This document shows, in pieces, positions 45,285 through 53,761 of a stretch of DNA of 64,000 nucleotides. Where the stretch lies: positions 310,001-374,000 of the forward strand of contig NZ_WXUB01000004.1 in assembly GCF_011799805.1 (NCBI RefSeq), read 5' to 3'. Made by a program: the position numbers and the translations under genes. Positions within the stretch are counted from its first letter, which is position 1; each line of letters opens with the position of its first letter. The notes under the pieces were generated by a model. The model was not told the origin of the DNA, did not search any database, and worked only from the letters and a program-made list of their open reading frames with translations. The stretch comes from Maribellus sediminis. GTDB taxonomy: Bacteria > Bacteroidota > Bacteroidia > Bacteroidales > Prolixibacteraceae.

Positions 45285-46154
45285 TTACCTGTATGGTTCT
45301 GCCATTTCTTTTTCTTCCAACAAAACGTAGGTATTGAAAAGTACCCTTTTCAGGCTTGGATACGAACCACTTTCATAAGCCTTCAATAAATAAGGCAAAG
45401 CTTCACGGAAAATAGCTTTTCCTTTTTCGATTCCGCGGTTGTATTCTGCATAATCAACCCTGTCGGGTTTAGCTTTTGCTTCGTATTCCTTTTTTCTTAG
45501 AGCAAATATTTCACTGCCTTCATTAAATAGCATAATCCCCAAAGTCATATTTGCTCCCGGGTGATCCGGATCGATTTCTAAAACTTTATTGTAATATTCT
45601 TTGGCTTCTTCAACCTGATCTAAATTCTGTAATGAAACAGCTTTAAAAAACAGGTATTTAGTTTCTTCAGGATACCACTCCAGTAGCTTGTTTGTGGTGG
45701 TTAACAACTTATCGTATTGTTTGGAATTAGCATACAAATTGGCCAGACTTTTTGTTATATCTTCATCGTAATCGGGAAATGCGTTCAATTTTTCAAGTAA
45801 AGCAAACTCGTAAATTGAATCATTCTTCTCGCTTTTTGAAAGACTGATTAATTTGTCGTATATACTGAGTTGAGGAACCTGTAATTCAACCGCTTTTGAG
45901 TAATAATTCAGCGCAGCAGGTAGATCTTTTAATGCCTCGCTTGCCATTCCGGCAGATGCATAAACCTCGGCTAATTGTGCAGAATCAGCGTTGCCGGAAG
46001 CTATTAATTCCTTGCACATATTTAAACCACTTTCATAATTTCCGTCCATCATGGCCATTTTGGCATCGGTTAATTTGTCGTCAAAATCCTGAGCCTGAAT
46101 TGTCGCGTAAGCAAGAAATGAAACGATAAGGGAAAGTAAAATCTTTTTTGACAT
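45285..46154 (-). CDS. Exported TPR-repeat protein
   Basis: A 289-residue protein starting at 46154 (MSKKILLSLIV); the frame opens nine codons earlier. The signal peptide ends TIQAQ with no lipobox, so it is periplasmic. The rest is helical, with about five tetratricopeptide-like repeats (AQLAEVYASAGMASEALKDLPAALNYYSKAVEL; SLQNLDQVEEAKEYYNKVLEIDPDHPGANMTLGIMLF). TPR proteins act as scaffolds. Here it stands alone, with its own promoter upstream, between the mannan locus and the FAS1 operon, and may not belong to either. Fold call firm, role unknown. Confidence 0.85.
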   Translation of the reverse strand: MSKKILLSLIVSFLAYATIQAQDFDDKLTDAKMAMMDGNYESGLNMCKELIASGNADSAQLAEVYASAGMASEALKDLPAALNYYSKAVELQVPQLSIYDKLISLSKSEKNDSIYEFALLEKLNAFPDYDEDITKSLANLYANSKQYDKLLTTTNKLLEWYPEETKYLFFKAVSLQNLDQVEEAKEYYNKVLEIDPDHPGANMTLGIMLFNEGSEIFALRKKEYEAKAKPDRVDYAEYNRGIEKGKAIFREALPYLLKAYESGSYPSLKRVLFNTYVLLEEKEMAEPYR

Positions 46155-46248
46155 TGTTCCTTTTGTTATGGTTTGATTCATTAAATTATTCGATCTGTAC
46201 TTGACTTTGACATGGTTTAGTCAGTCCAAATATTCTTAAAATAAAGAT

Positions 46249-46279
46249 CAAAGATAATCTCAAATCAAGAAAAACCCAA
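46249..46279 (-). promoter_or_regulatory. Promoter of the TPR protein gene
   Basis: On the - strand, TATCTTTG (46249-46256) matches the TAnnTTTG -7 element, and a TTG (46277-46279) stands 20 bases upstream as the -33 element. The predicted start of transcription is about 90 bases before the ATG at 46154. Confidence 0.5.
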
Positions 46280-46483
46280 TATACGAATTGGTCAAGGAAG
46301 CTATATAAATTGGTACTTCAGGCTGGAGCGTATGAAATTTTGAGTTTTTATTGTCAATAAAAGCAAAATTCTGCACAAAAGATGAGAATCGGTTTCTGAA
46401 ATTAAACAGAACGGATTTAAGGTTTTAAACGAAAAATAGATTTGGGACAAATTCAGTTTGCGAATAGTCTTTTATTTGTTAAG

Positions 46484-46508
46484 GAGTTTAACGTTAAACG
46501 TTAAACTC
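46484..46508. repeat. Palindromic hairpin downstream of the GH43 lipoprotein gene
   Basis: GAGTTTAACG (46484-46493) and CGTTAAACTC (46499-46508) pair perfectly around a 5-base loop. The left arm with the loop also forms the palindrome TTTAACGTTAAA. It lies about 42 bases after the GH43 stop. The - strand lacks a U-run after it, whereas the + strand has TTTTCTTTG, so it could be an RNA 3' end structure or a protein-binding site. Confidence 0.5.
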
Positions 46509-46549
46509 TTTTCTTTGAAAATAATCAGCCAATTTTAGTCAGAAAAGGG

Positions 46550-47569
46550 CTATTCAAAAACCGGAATTGAATTTTGTGTAGAAGGAGACTGTCCTGTAAC
46601 CTCGGGCCAGCCATTAATCCAATGCACCTGGTCCATTAACACAACACGACCTTTATTAGGCGTGCTTCTAATGTATGAATGGTACAGTATCCAGTCGTTT
46701 CCGGCATCGTCTGTTACAATCTCCGAGTTATGGCCCGTTCCAACAAACTTGTCGTTGGCCTGAATAAGAACTTCGTATTCATTATCCAACATTTGTTTCC
46801 CAGCTTTGTTAACATAGGGGCCAAACAGGTTCTCCGAACGCCCCACAACGGTCCGGTAGCTGCTGTTGGCGCCTTCGCAGCATGACCCAACAGAGGCAAA
46901 CAAATAGTAATAGTTTCCTTTTTTATGGATGTAACTTGCTTCAAAAGCTGTACCTGCAACCTTTCTGGTTGTTGCAGGTTTCATACTCAGTCCGTCATCG
47001 TTAAGTTCTAAGGCATAAATTCCAAAGAAACTTCCCCAGAATAAATATTTTTTACCGGCATCTTCAATGTAAAAAGGATCGATAGAATTATGTACTCCTA
47101 TCTCGTTGCTGCGGAATAACTTCCCGTTATCAGTAAAAGGCCCTTCCGGTTTTGTTGCCGTTGCAATACCTATACCACAGGTATTTCCGCCTCCCCAAAC
47201 CGACATTGAATAATACAAAACATACTTTCCGTTGATGTAATTAATGTCAGGTGCCCAAATTCCACCATTAGGTTCCCAGTTCGGTCGGGTTTCATCGGTA
47301 AAGGCAGTGCCTATAAGTTTCCAGTCGGTTAAATTTACCGACCGGAGAATAGGCGTATTATGAATGTCTTCGGTGGCGTAGAGGTAAAAATACCCGTCGG
47401 CTGCCTTTATAATGGTGGGGTCGGGCAGACTTGTTGGAACAACCGGATTATTGTAGGTTGAATTTTTATTCTCATTTGAGGGTTCATCATCTATATTCAA
47501 ATCGTTTCCGTTTGAACACGCTGCGATAAAAAGGAATATCAAGGGGATTGCAAAAAAGTAGGATCTCAT
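46550..47569 (-). CDS. GH43 arabinanase-like surface lipoprotein
   Basis: A 339-residue GH43 enzyme anchored by lipid: lipobox FIAAC (Cys18), then SNGNDLNIDDEP, an acidic stretch suggesting the outer face. Catalytic residues are visible: Asp50 in TSLPDPTI, Asp164 in NSIDPFY and Glu209 in GTAFEASY, plus the GSCCEGANSSY signature shared with the other GH43 proteins of the window. Similarity to endo-1,5-alpha-L-arabinanases is likely, but the family has many activities. It lies 103 bases after the GH76 gene on the same strand and is probably the last gene of the mannan-type operon, which suggests a substrate carrying both mannosyl and pentosyl groups. Confidence 0.88.
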   Translation of the reverse strand: MRSYFFAIPLIFLFIAACSNGNDLNIDDEPSNENKNSTYNNPVVPTSLPDPTIIKAADGYFYLYATEDIHNTPILRSVNLTDWKLIGTAFTDETRPNWEPNGGIWAPDINYINGKYVLYYSMSVWGGGNTCGIGIATATKPEGPFTDNGKLFRSNEIGVHNSIDPFYIEDAGKKYLFWGSFFGIYALELNDDGLSMKPATTRKVAGTAFEASYIHKKGNYYYLFASVGSCCEGANSSYRTVVGRSENLFGPYVNKAGKQMLDNEYEVLIQANDKFVGTGHNSEIVTDDAGNDWILYHSYIRSTPNKGRVVLMDQVHWINGWPEVTGQSPSTQNSIPVFE

Positions 47570-47672
47570 AATTTTAAATTTACTTGTTTAACAGAAACCT
47601 TTCGTTTCAGCTTAATTAAAAGCGGAATAAAGAGTATCCGGAATGTTTATATAGTCTATAGGTATAAGCGGT

Positions 47673-50408
47673 TTATTTTATGAATTTTCTTACGATTCTA
47701 CTATTTGTTTTAGTAACAAAAGAGATAAGGTACAGGCCATTCGGTAAGTTGGCTACATCAATTGTAAGTTGATCATCATATTTCTTGTTATTGCTGTAAA
47801 TCGTCTGACCTTTTACATCAATAATTGTTGTTCTAATGATCTGTTGATTGTTTGGTTTGATTTTAATGAAAGAAGTTGCCGGATTCGGAAATACCAGAAT
47901 ATCATCTTCTGCTTGTTCGATTAAACCTGAAATGGCTGTTGCCTGGTTTTTAGCATGTAAAAACAGTTGAGAGCCTGGAACTACTTCTCTTTGTTGTTGA
48001 GAACTTTCCCATTCGAGAACAACATTTGCTCCTCCAATATCATCAAAAAACTCTACCTTAATATCGTAGCGTTGACCGGCGCTAAGAGTTATCTTGCCGG
48101 AGTAGGTTACATCGTAGTCATTTAGCCACTTGTCAATAATTAACTCATTGTTTATCCAAACCCTGCGTCCGTTATCTGATGTGATGTAAAACGTATACTC
48201 GCCCGAATGCAGCGGTTCTATTTTTCCGGTCCACCGAACTGAAAAATAATCAGCAGGTACTTCTGCTGCAGGATATAGTTCTTCCCAATTAAAGTTGACA
48301 TTCGGATCAATCCGTTCGAGCAGCATTGTTTCAAAGTTCATTCCATAAAAGTATTGACCAATCAATCCGTTTGTGTCAGAAGTAGGTGACTCAGCTTCAA
48401 TAAATTTGAAATTATTAATGTTGCAAATGTATCCTGTTCCTTTATATATCAGGTAAATATTTTGCAGGCCTTTCACATTCTCAACAGGACAAGTAATTGT
48501 TGTATAAGTTGACCAATTACCGGTATTGTCAGTTGTGGCAGTACCTATCAACTCTCCGTTTGGTGCGCCTAACCTTATTTCAATACTGTTTCCTGAAGCA
48601 AGGCTGGAAATTCTGAACTCAGCAGCTACTGCTCCGGTGGTTCCGAAATCAACATTGTAATAAGCTGTATGATACCCGTTCTGAATTCCTCCTAAGTAAG
48701 AAGTCTCATCATCTGGTGTTGGATGAATAATCATAATGCCTTTCAGGTAATCAAAATCCTCTGACTCAATTTTTAAATAAGCATCTTTAACCGTTGTCGT
48801 TTTATATGGACAATTTATCATTAATGATACAGCTGTAGAAGCATTAAAACCCCGGTATTCCACCGTTTCTTCGGCTCTTTTACTCCAGATTGTAGAGATA
48901 ATATTTTCAGAGTTCCTGTTGTTATAAGCCACCTTCGCATTTAATTGTAGCCACGGAATGAAATTTGGACGATTACAGTCAACCACATATTTACGGGCAT
49001 AACGCATTAAAATTCCTTTAAAACCATCTAAGTCAGGGCCTTCTTCGTACCAGATTACGCTTGAACGAAACATATTTTCTTCTGTATACCTGGCTATCCG
49101 ATCGGCCATTTTTAGGTAAGTTGGGTCTTTTGTGTAATTGTAAAGCATGACCGACGCTCCAAGATAAGTTCCCTGATTATAAGTAGAGCTCCAGTAATTT
49201 GTTGCACCGTCGCCATTGGAATTATAGCTGTCGTACACTTCGCCTGTTTCGGTTACTAACAAGTTGTTTTTCGACCAATCGTATAATTTAATCGCCTTTG
49301 TATAATAATCATTGTTGTTTGTTGCTTGCGCTAAATAGCAGCAGGCAACCATTGCCGGACCATTTATACACGAATTGGTTCCGGGTACGCCCATTTTCCA
49401 TGTCAGCCAGCTACCGCCGGCATGATTGGCACGTTCATACATTTTATCGAACTGGTCTTTGGCTTTGTTTATGTATGTTTGGTTATTTAAAATTATTCCT
49501 GCCCGCACACAGGCCAAAACCATCCAGGTAATGTCGTCGTTAAAGTCATTCCACATCCAGTCATGGCCATATTTAGTAAGAACCTGATTGTACATCTCGC
49601 TAAACATGGTTGCATATTTAAGGTTTCCGGTCACTTCATAGGCATCAACAACTATTTCCATCATTTCAGCCACTCCCCAATAACCTTCATTCGGAATTAT
49701 TTCATCGCCTGTGCGTGCATCGTAATATTTTGCTTTCCAGGCAGCAAAAATCTTATCTGCAATTTCAGGTGTTGGCGCTGCCTCTCTGGCGTCTTGTTCC
49801 TCAAAAAACCAGCTTTCTCTATCTCCTCCGGCTGATTCGCTTAACTCAACATTTGAGCCATCGATGGTTTCTGTTCCCGCAACAGCCAGCACAAAATCTG
49901 AATCCAATGCGCATTTTATCGAAAAAGTGCCATCTGCATTTTCATTGATCTGCCACAAAACTGTAGCATCATTTGTATTTTTACATTGATCGATATTTAG
50001 CTGGTTCTCGGGGGTAGTTCCGGCTATGTGAAGTAATTTTCCACTTGCTATGTTGGTAAGGGTGAATTGATTGTCGCTAACAGCAGTTAACCGCCATCTC
50101 TGTGCATCAGAATCCGTATCCGTCCAGATGCACACATTGGCGTTATCAGACAGCTCAGAATTAAGTACATCAAGTACTTTTCCCGATGCCTTTGAGGTGA
50201 TTTTATAAATACTTCCGGAGCTAATTGAACTTGATGAGGTATTCTCACTACTAATATCCGGGTTGGCGGTTTCGAAAGGATAATTTTGAGTGTTATCTAC
50301 TGAACCGGTAATTGAAGGTGTGCCGGTAGTGATACCTTTTACTTCGTTAGAAACTATGGACAGCCAAAAAAGAGTTACTATTGAAAATAGTAGATGCCGA
50401 GGTTTCAT
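47673..50408 (-). CDS. GH76 endo-alpha-1,6-mannanase with ricin, CBM, PA14 and T9SS domains
   Basis: A 911-residue exported enzyme. After the signal peptide (about 1-25) comes a ricin-type beta-trefoil (about 65-205, KASGKVLDV and RWRL), then the GH76 (alpha/alpha)6 barrel (about 215-560) with the paired catalytic aspartates Asp291 and Asp292 in NDFNDDITWM, and the family motif GSWLTWKMG. A CBM6-like beta-sandwich (about 570-690, YYNVDFGTTGAVAAEFRIS), a PA14 domain (about 695-830, YTFYITSDNGRRVWINNELI) and a T9SS sorting domain (VFPNPATSF to the end) follow. GH76 cuts the alpha-1,6-mannan backbone of yeast and related mannans. With SusCDE upstream and GH92 nearby it gives the locus its likely substrate. 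Confidence 0.92.
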   Translation of the reverse strand: MKPRHLLFSIVTLFWLSIVSNEVKGITTGTPSITGSVDNTQNYPFETANPDISSENTSSSSISSGSIYKITSKASGKVLDVLNSELSDNANVCIWTDTDSDAQRWRLTAVSDNQFTLTNIASGKLLHIAGTTPENQLNIDQCKNTNDATVLWQINENADGTFSIKCALDSDFVLAVAGTETIDGSNVELSESAGGDRESWFFEEQDAREAAPTPEIADKIFAAWKAKYYDARTGDEIIPNEGYWGVAEMMEIVVDAYEVTGNLKYATMFSEMYNQVLTKYGHDWMWNDFNDDITWMVLACVRAGIILNNQTYINKAKDQFDKMYERANHAGGSWLTWKMGVPGTNSCINGPAMVACCYLAQATNNNDYYTKAIKLYDWSKNNLLVTETGEVYDSYNSNGDGATNYWSSTYNQGTYLGASVMLYNYTKDPTYLKMADRIARYTEENMFRSSVIWYEEGPDLDGFKGILMRYARKYVVDCNRPNFIPWLQLNAKVAYNNRNSENIISTIWSKRAEETVEYRGFNASTAVSLMINCPYKTTTVKDAYLKIESEDFDYLKGIMIIHPTPDDETSYLGGIQNGYHTAYYNVDFGTTGAVAAEFRISSLASGNSIEIRLGAPNGELIGTATTDNTGNWSTYTTITCPVENVKGLQNIYLIYKGTGYICNINNFKFIEAESPTSDTNGLIGQYFYGMNFETMLLERIDPNVNFNWEELYPAAEVPADYFSVRWTGKIEPLHSGEYTFYITSDNGRRVWINNELIIDKWLNDYDVTYSGKITLSAGQRYDIKVEFFDDIGGANVVLEWESSQQQREVVPGSQLFLHAKNQATAISGLIEQAEDDILVFPNPATSFIKIKPNNQQIIRTTIIDVKGQTIYSNNKKYDDQLTIDVANLPNGLYLISFVTKTNSRIVRKFIK

Positions 50409-50442
50409 GAAATCTTAGGTTAAAGGTTTGTTAGGTATAAAT

Positions 50443-50479
50443 AAATCGAAAGAAGTACGTAAAGTACTTCCTTCGATTT
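50443..50479 (-). terminator. Hairpin between SusE and GH76 genes (partial terminator or RNA stabiliser)
   Basis: A 16-bp inverted repeat with one mismatch (50443-50458 with 50464-50479) closes a 5-base loop in the 127-base gap between the SusE stop and the GH76 start. Only a weak T-rich tail (ATTTAT) follows on the - strand, so it could lower expression of the downstream enzymes or protect the upstream susCDE mRNA. Confidence 0.6.
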
Positions 50480-50535
50480 AAAATTTTATGATTGTGTCTT
50501 GCTCCATTGAAGCAAGAGAGAAGAATAGATTTTAT

Positions 50536-51675
50536 CTATCTTTTTTCAAGCGTAATGGTTTCGTTCAGTGCATCGATTGTTACAATAGCGGGGCCAGATT
50601 GTTCTTCTGTAACCCACCATTTCAGATCATCACCATAACCGGCAGGGGTTGCCTGAATACGATTATCCTCCCATATATTTGCGTTAGCAACAATAGGGCG
50701 TAGGAAAGGACATCCCCAACCTGCACTTTGATCATTGTAGGGCAGTTTGAAATCATTGTTGCCCTGCATGGTACATTCAAGAGTGAAAATGCTTGGATTT
50801 CTCGGATCCCAGCTAAACTCGGTTGAAGAAGGCATATTCCATGCAACACCAATTCCGGTACCTACGGCCCAAACATGGCTAAATCCTTTATATCCAAAAA
50901 TGATCTCTTTGTCGTTTTTGTTTAAAATAATCGAATACAAACCGGACTTGGTCACGGTAAATTCCATATCAGAACTACTATTCGTTGAATTCTGCACTAA
51001 TTCGGTAGAACTTGCTCCCATACTCCATGAGCCTTTATCTTCAACCAGGGAATTAACGAACTTAAAGGTTCCAATCTGTAAATTGCCTTCCCATTGATAT
51101 TTATTACCAATGTCTTTGCCTTCGATAATTTCAGTTAGCTTAATCCCATGACTGATTTCCGATCCATTAGGATTGGCAGAACCAACAAGGTACAGGTTTA
51201 CCGGTTCGATCTCGAAAGTGGTTACCAGCACTTTTGTGGTTGAGATTTCGGGTTTTACAAAGAAATCTCCATTTGATGAGGCTATTACTTCTGCCACTAT
51301 TTCGGCTGTACTTCCAAAATTTATTCCAAGTCCGTAAAGAAGGGTATTTAGGTCGAAGTGTGTAATGCTGTATTCAAAAACTCCCTCTTCGATTGGAATG
51401 GTATCGGTAGCAGTTGTAAATCCGGGGAGACCTAACTTGAAGTAATACTTAATCTGCCCATTGTTGATACGTTCCTGAGCCTGATCCCAACTGAACGTAA
51501 TGGCGGTTTCATCCATTAAATCCTGTGATAATGTAAGCTCCTCAACGCTGGGAGTCAGGTGCATGCCGTCTTCAACGGTATCTATTTCAATTTTTACATC
51601 GTACTCTTCATCGCAACTGCTAAAAAGTAGCATGGTCATTGCGAAGATTACGAATAGTATATTAATTTTTTTCAT
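50536..51675 (-). CDS. SusE-family outer-membrane glycan-binding lipoprotein
   Basis: A 379-residue lipoprotein with lipobox LLFSSC (Cys21) and acidic DEEYDVKIE behind it, fitting the outer face of the cell. Residues about 30-140 match the N-terminal SusE domain (LSQDLMDETAITFSWDQAQE; FKLGLPGFTTATDTIPIEEG). The rest contains tandem starch-binding-like beta-sandwiches typical of SusE/SusF (LVGSANPNGSEISHG; GTFKFVNS; YSIILNKNDKEIIFG). Such proteins bind the glycan at the surface and feed SusC/SusD. It follows SusD by 32 bases and precedes the GH76 gene in the same operon. The ligand is presumably alpha-mannan oligosaccharide from context. Confidence 0.9.
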   Translation of the reverse strand: MKKINILFVIFAMTMLLFSSCDEEYDVKIEIDTVEDGMHLTPSVEELTLSQDLMDETAITFSWDQAQERINNGQIKYYFKLGLPGFTTATDTIPIEEGVFEYSITHFDLNTLLYGLGINFGSTAEIVAEVIASSNGDFFVKPEISTTKVLVTTFEIEPVNLYLVGSANPNGSEISHGIKLTEIIEGKDIGNKYQWEGNLQIGTFKFVNSLVEDKGSWSMGASSTELVQNSTNSSSDMEFTVTKSGLYSIILNKNDKEIIFGYKGFSHVWAVGTGIGVAWNMPSSTEFSWDPRNPSIFTLECTMQGNNDFKLPYNDQSAGWGCPFLRPIVANANIWEDNRIQATPAGYGDDLKWWVTEEQSGPAIVTIDALNETITLEKR

Positions 51676-51707
51676 CTGTTTTAATTTTGTTAAATTAATT
51701 TCCCCAA

Positions 51708-53636
51708 TTATTCAGACTCTGTCCAGTAAGGTGCTTGTACCAGGTTTGGATTTTTATCAATCTCATCCTGGTAAATAGGGAACCAGTAATATTTTTTCTG
51801 ATATACCCTTTTCTGGTATTGCGTACGCACGTAGAACGCTTTAGGATTTGACGGATCATCCGATTTTTCGGTACCTGAGAAATTCATACCGTAAAAATCT
51901 CCGTCCAATACATCATCCGCTTCTTTCCAGCGTCTCAGATCGTCGTACCGAACACCTTCTCCGCAGAGTTCAACACGGCGCTCGCGACGGATAATTTCAC
52001 GCATTTCGTCCTGGTCATTCAGATTTACTGCGATATAACCATCTTTTTGAGAAGTTGCATATTGAGGAATACCGGCTCTCTCACGAATCAGGTTCAGGTA
52101 AGTAAGAATTTCCTGGCTTCCGGGGCTTACTTCGTTTAGTATTTCGCAATAACTAAGGTAGGCTTCGGCAAGGCGGTAAACAATGCCCGGACGATATTGC
52201 CATGAACCGTTTTTAGAATCTGAGTTGGGATGTTTTCTTTTTAACCCTAAATACCCGTTCTGTGGTGCGTCGTGCGTGTAGTTATTATCTTTTCCATACT
52301 GATAAAAATCAACATTCCGACGGTCCCAGATGTAATAGCGTTCGTTCCAAAGAATGGCATTGTAGAAACGCGGTTCGCGGTGTACATACATGTTGAAAGT
52401 TCCTGCTTTTGCCGCTACTTTTTCTTTGCCGTCGTACCAGTTCCAGTTATCGGTATTTCTTACATCATCGTTTGTTGAAAAACCACTTTCTGTATAACCT
52501 GATTCCGGATTGATGATCGGTTTTGTTTTGTCGCCGTTCTCATATCCAAGAATAGGAGACAGGCCATTTTCCATAAAAAATGCATCAACCAACGATTGGG
52601 TCATTCCCAGTCCGCCGTTTCCTCCGGCTCCGTATGGTGACATGTGTCGATCCAGCTCCGTTTGGTTTTGCGGACGTGCAAATAGTATTTCTTTATTACC
52701 ATCTGCATAAGTACGGGCATGCACCCAGGCTGTTGATGCAAATGGATCGATACTGCCATCGTCGTTATACATTTTGTACAATTCATGGCCTGCAGCTTCA
52801 GCTTCCTGAATCAGCAATCGGTGTGCCTCCAGGGCTTTTTTCCATTTGTTTTCATCGTATGAGCTGTTGAAAAGCGGAGTGCCTTCAGTATCAGTAAAGT
52901 TGGCATAATCAGGGTTGCCGTTCACTAACGGAGATGCAGCAAAAAGTAGCATCCGCGCGCGTGCCGACAAACACATTATTGAAGTAACGCGGCCATATTT
53001 TATTGCCTGTGTATAGTTTGCCGGTAAAATTTTGGATGCTTCCAACATTTCATTGTCGCACCAGTCGATAATTTCATCGTAGGGAACAGGTCCGGTAAGC
53101 AATTCCTCAGTCGAACCATTGGTAGGTGCAATATAATCGGGCTGAAAAGGGCAAACACCATAACAATTTACAAACAAACTGTAGTAGTAAGCCTGTAAAA
53201 AACGACATTCGGCCTGTATGTATTCAACTTCCTGAGCGGTAATTGTAGTTCCTTCGATTGGCACAACATTGGCACGCAAAATATTTGCCGTACGAATGCG
53301 TTTAGGCAGATCTCCCCAGTAACCACCAGCCCATGGGGTTGCGGTGTTCCAGTTACCGGTAATTTTAGGAATGGCATCCCATCCCCATTGTTGCCAACGT
53401 TCAGAAGGTGTCCAGTCGTCGCCCATTACGCCCCATCCGGTTCGGTTTAAAGAAGCCCAGGTTGGGTCGGGTATACCGGAATACACATACGCCAGCATAC
53501 TTTCCATTCTGTCTTTGTCGGTGAAAACCATATCCATGGTTAATTCTGTATCTGATTCTTTATCCAGGTAATCCGTGCAGGAAAACATGGTGCCCAGCAG
53601 CAGTATCAGGAATATATATTTTAGTTGTATTTTCAT
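51708..53636 (-). CDS. SusD/RagB-family lipoprotein of the mannan-type locus
   Basis: A 642-residue surface lipoprotein starting at 53636 (MKIQLKYIFL). The lipobox is GTMFSC (Cys20), followed by TDYLDKESDTELT. SusD features include AECRFLQAYYYSLFVNCYGVCPF, YRLAEAYLSYCEILNEV and the C-terminal RRERRVELCGEGVRYDDL. At about 640 residues it is on the long side for SusD, as in many mannan or complex-glycan systems. It lies between SusC (97 bases upstream from this start) and SusE and should form the SusC lid. The substrate is inferred from GH76/GH92 nearby. Confidence 0.94.
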   Translation of the reverse strand: MKIQLKYIFLILLLGTMFSCTDYLDKESDTELTMDMVFTDKDRMESMLAYVYSGIPDPTWASLNRTGWGVMGDDWTPSERWQQWGWDAIPKITGNWNTATPWAGGYWGDLPKRIRTANILRANVVPIEGTTITAQEVEYIQAECRFLQAYYYSLFVNCYGVCPFQPDYIAPTNGSTEELLTGPVPYDEIIDWCDNEMLEASKILPANYTQAIKYGRVTSIMCLSARARMLLFAASPLVNGNPDYANFTDTEGTPLFNSSYDENKWKKALEAHRLLIQEAEAAGHELYKMYNDDGSIDPFASTAWVHARTYADGNKEILFARPQNQTELDRHMSPYGAGGNGGLGMTQSLVDAFFMENGLSPILGYENGDKTKPIINPESGYTESGFSTNDDVRNTDNWNWYDGKEKVAAKAGTFNMYVHREPRFYNAILWNERYYIWDRRNVDFYQYGKDNNYTHDAPQNGYLGLKRKHPNSDSKNGSWQYRPGIVYRLAEAYLSYCEILNEVSPGSQEILTYLNLIRERAGIPQYATSQKDGYIAVNLNDQDEMREIIRRERRVELCGEGVRYDDLRRWKEADDVLDGDFYGMNFSGTEKSDDPSNPKAFYVRTQYQKRVYQKKYYWFPIYQDEIDKNPNLVQAPYWTESE

Positions 53637-53761
53637 CTTTCTATATTTTATAGGTGATTTCATCTGTTTATAATTGTTTATTTTTTAAGGTAACAGATGT
53701 AACTCCCATGATTATAATCATTCGTATTTTTGTAAAATAATTTCTCATGGTCGTTTCATTA

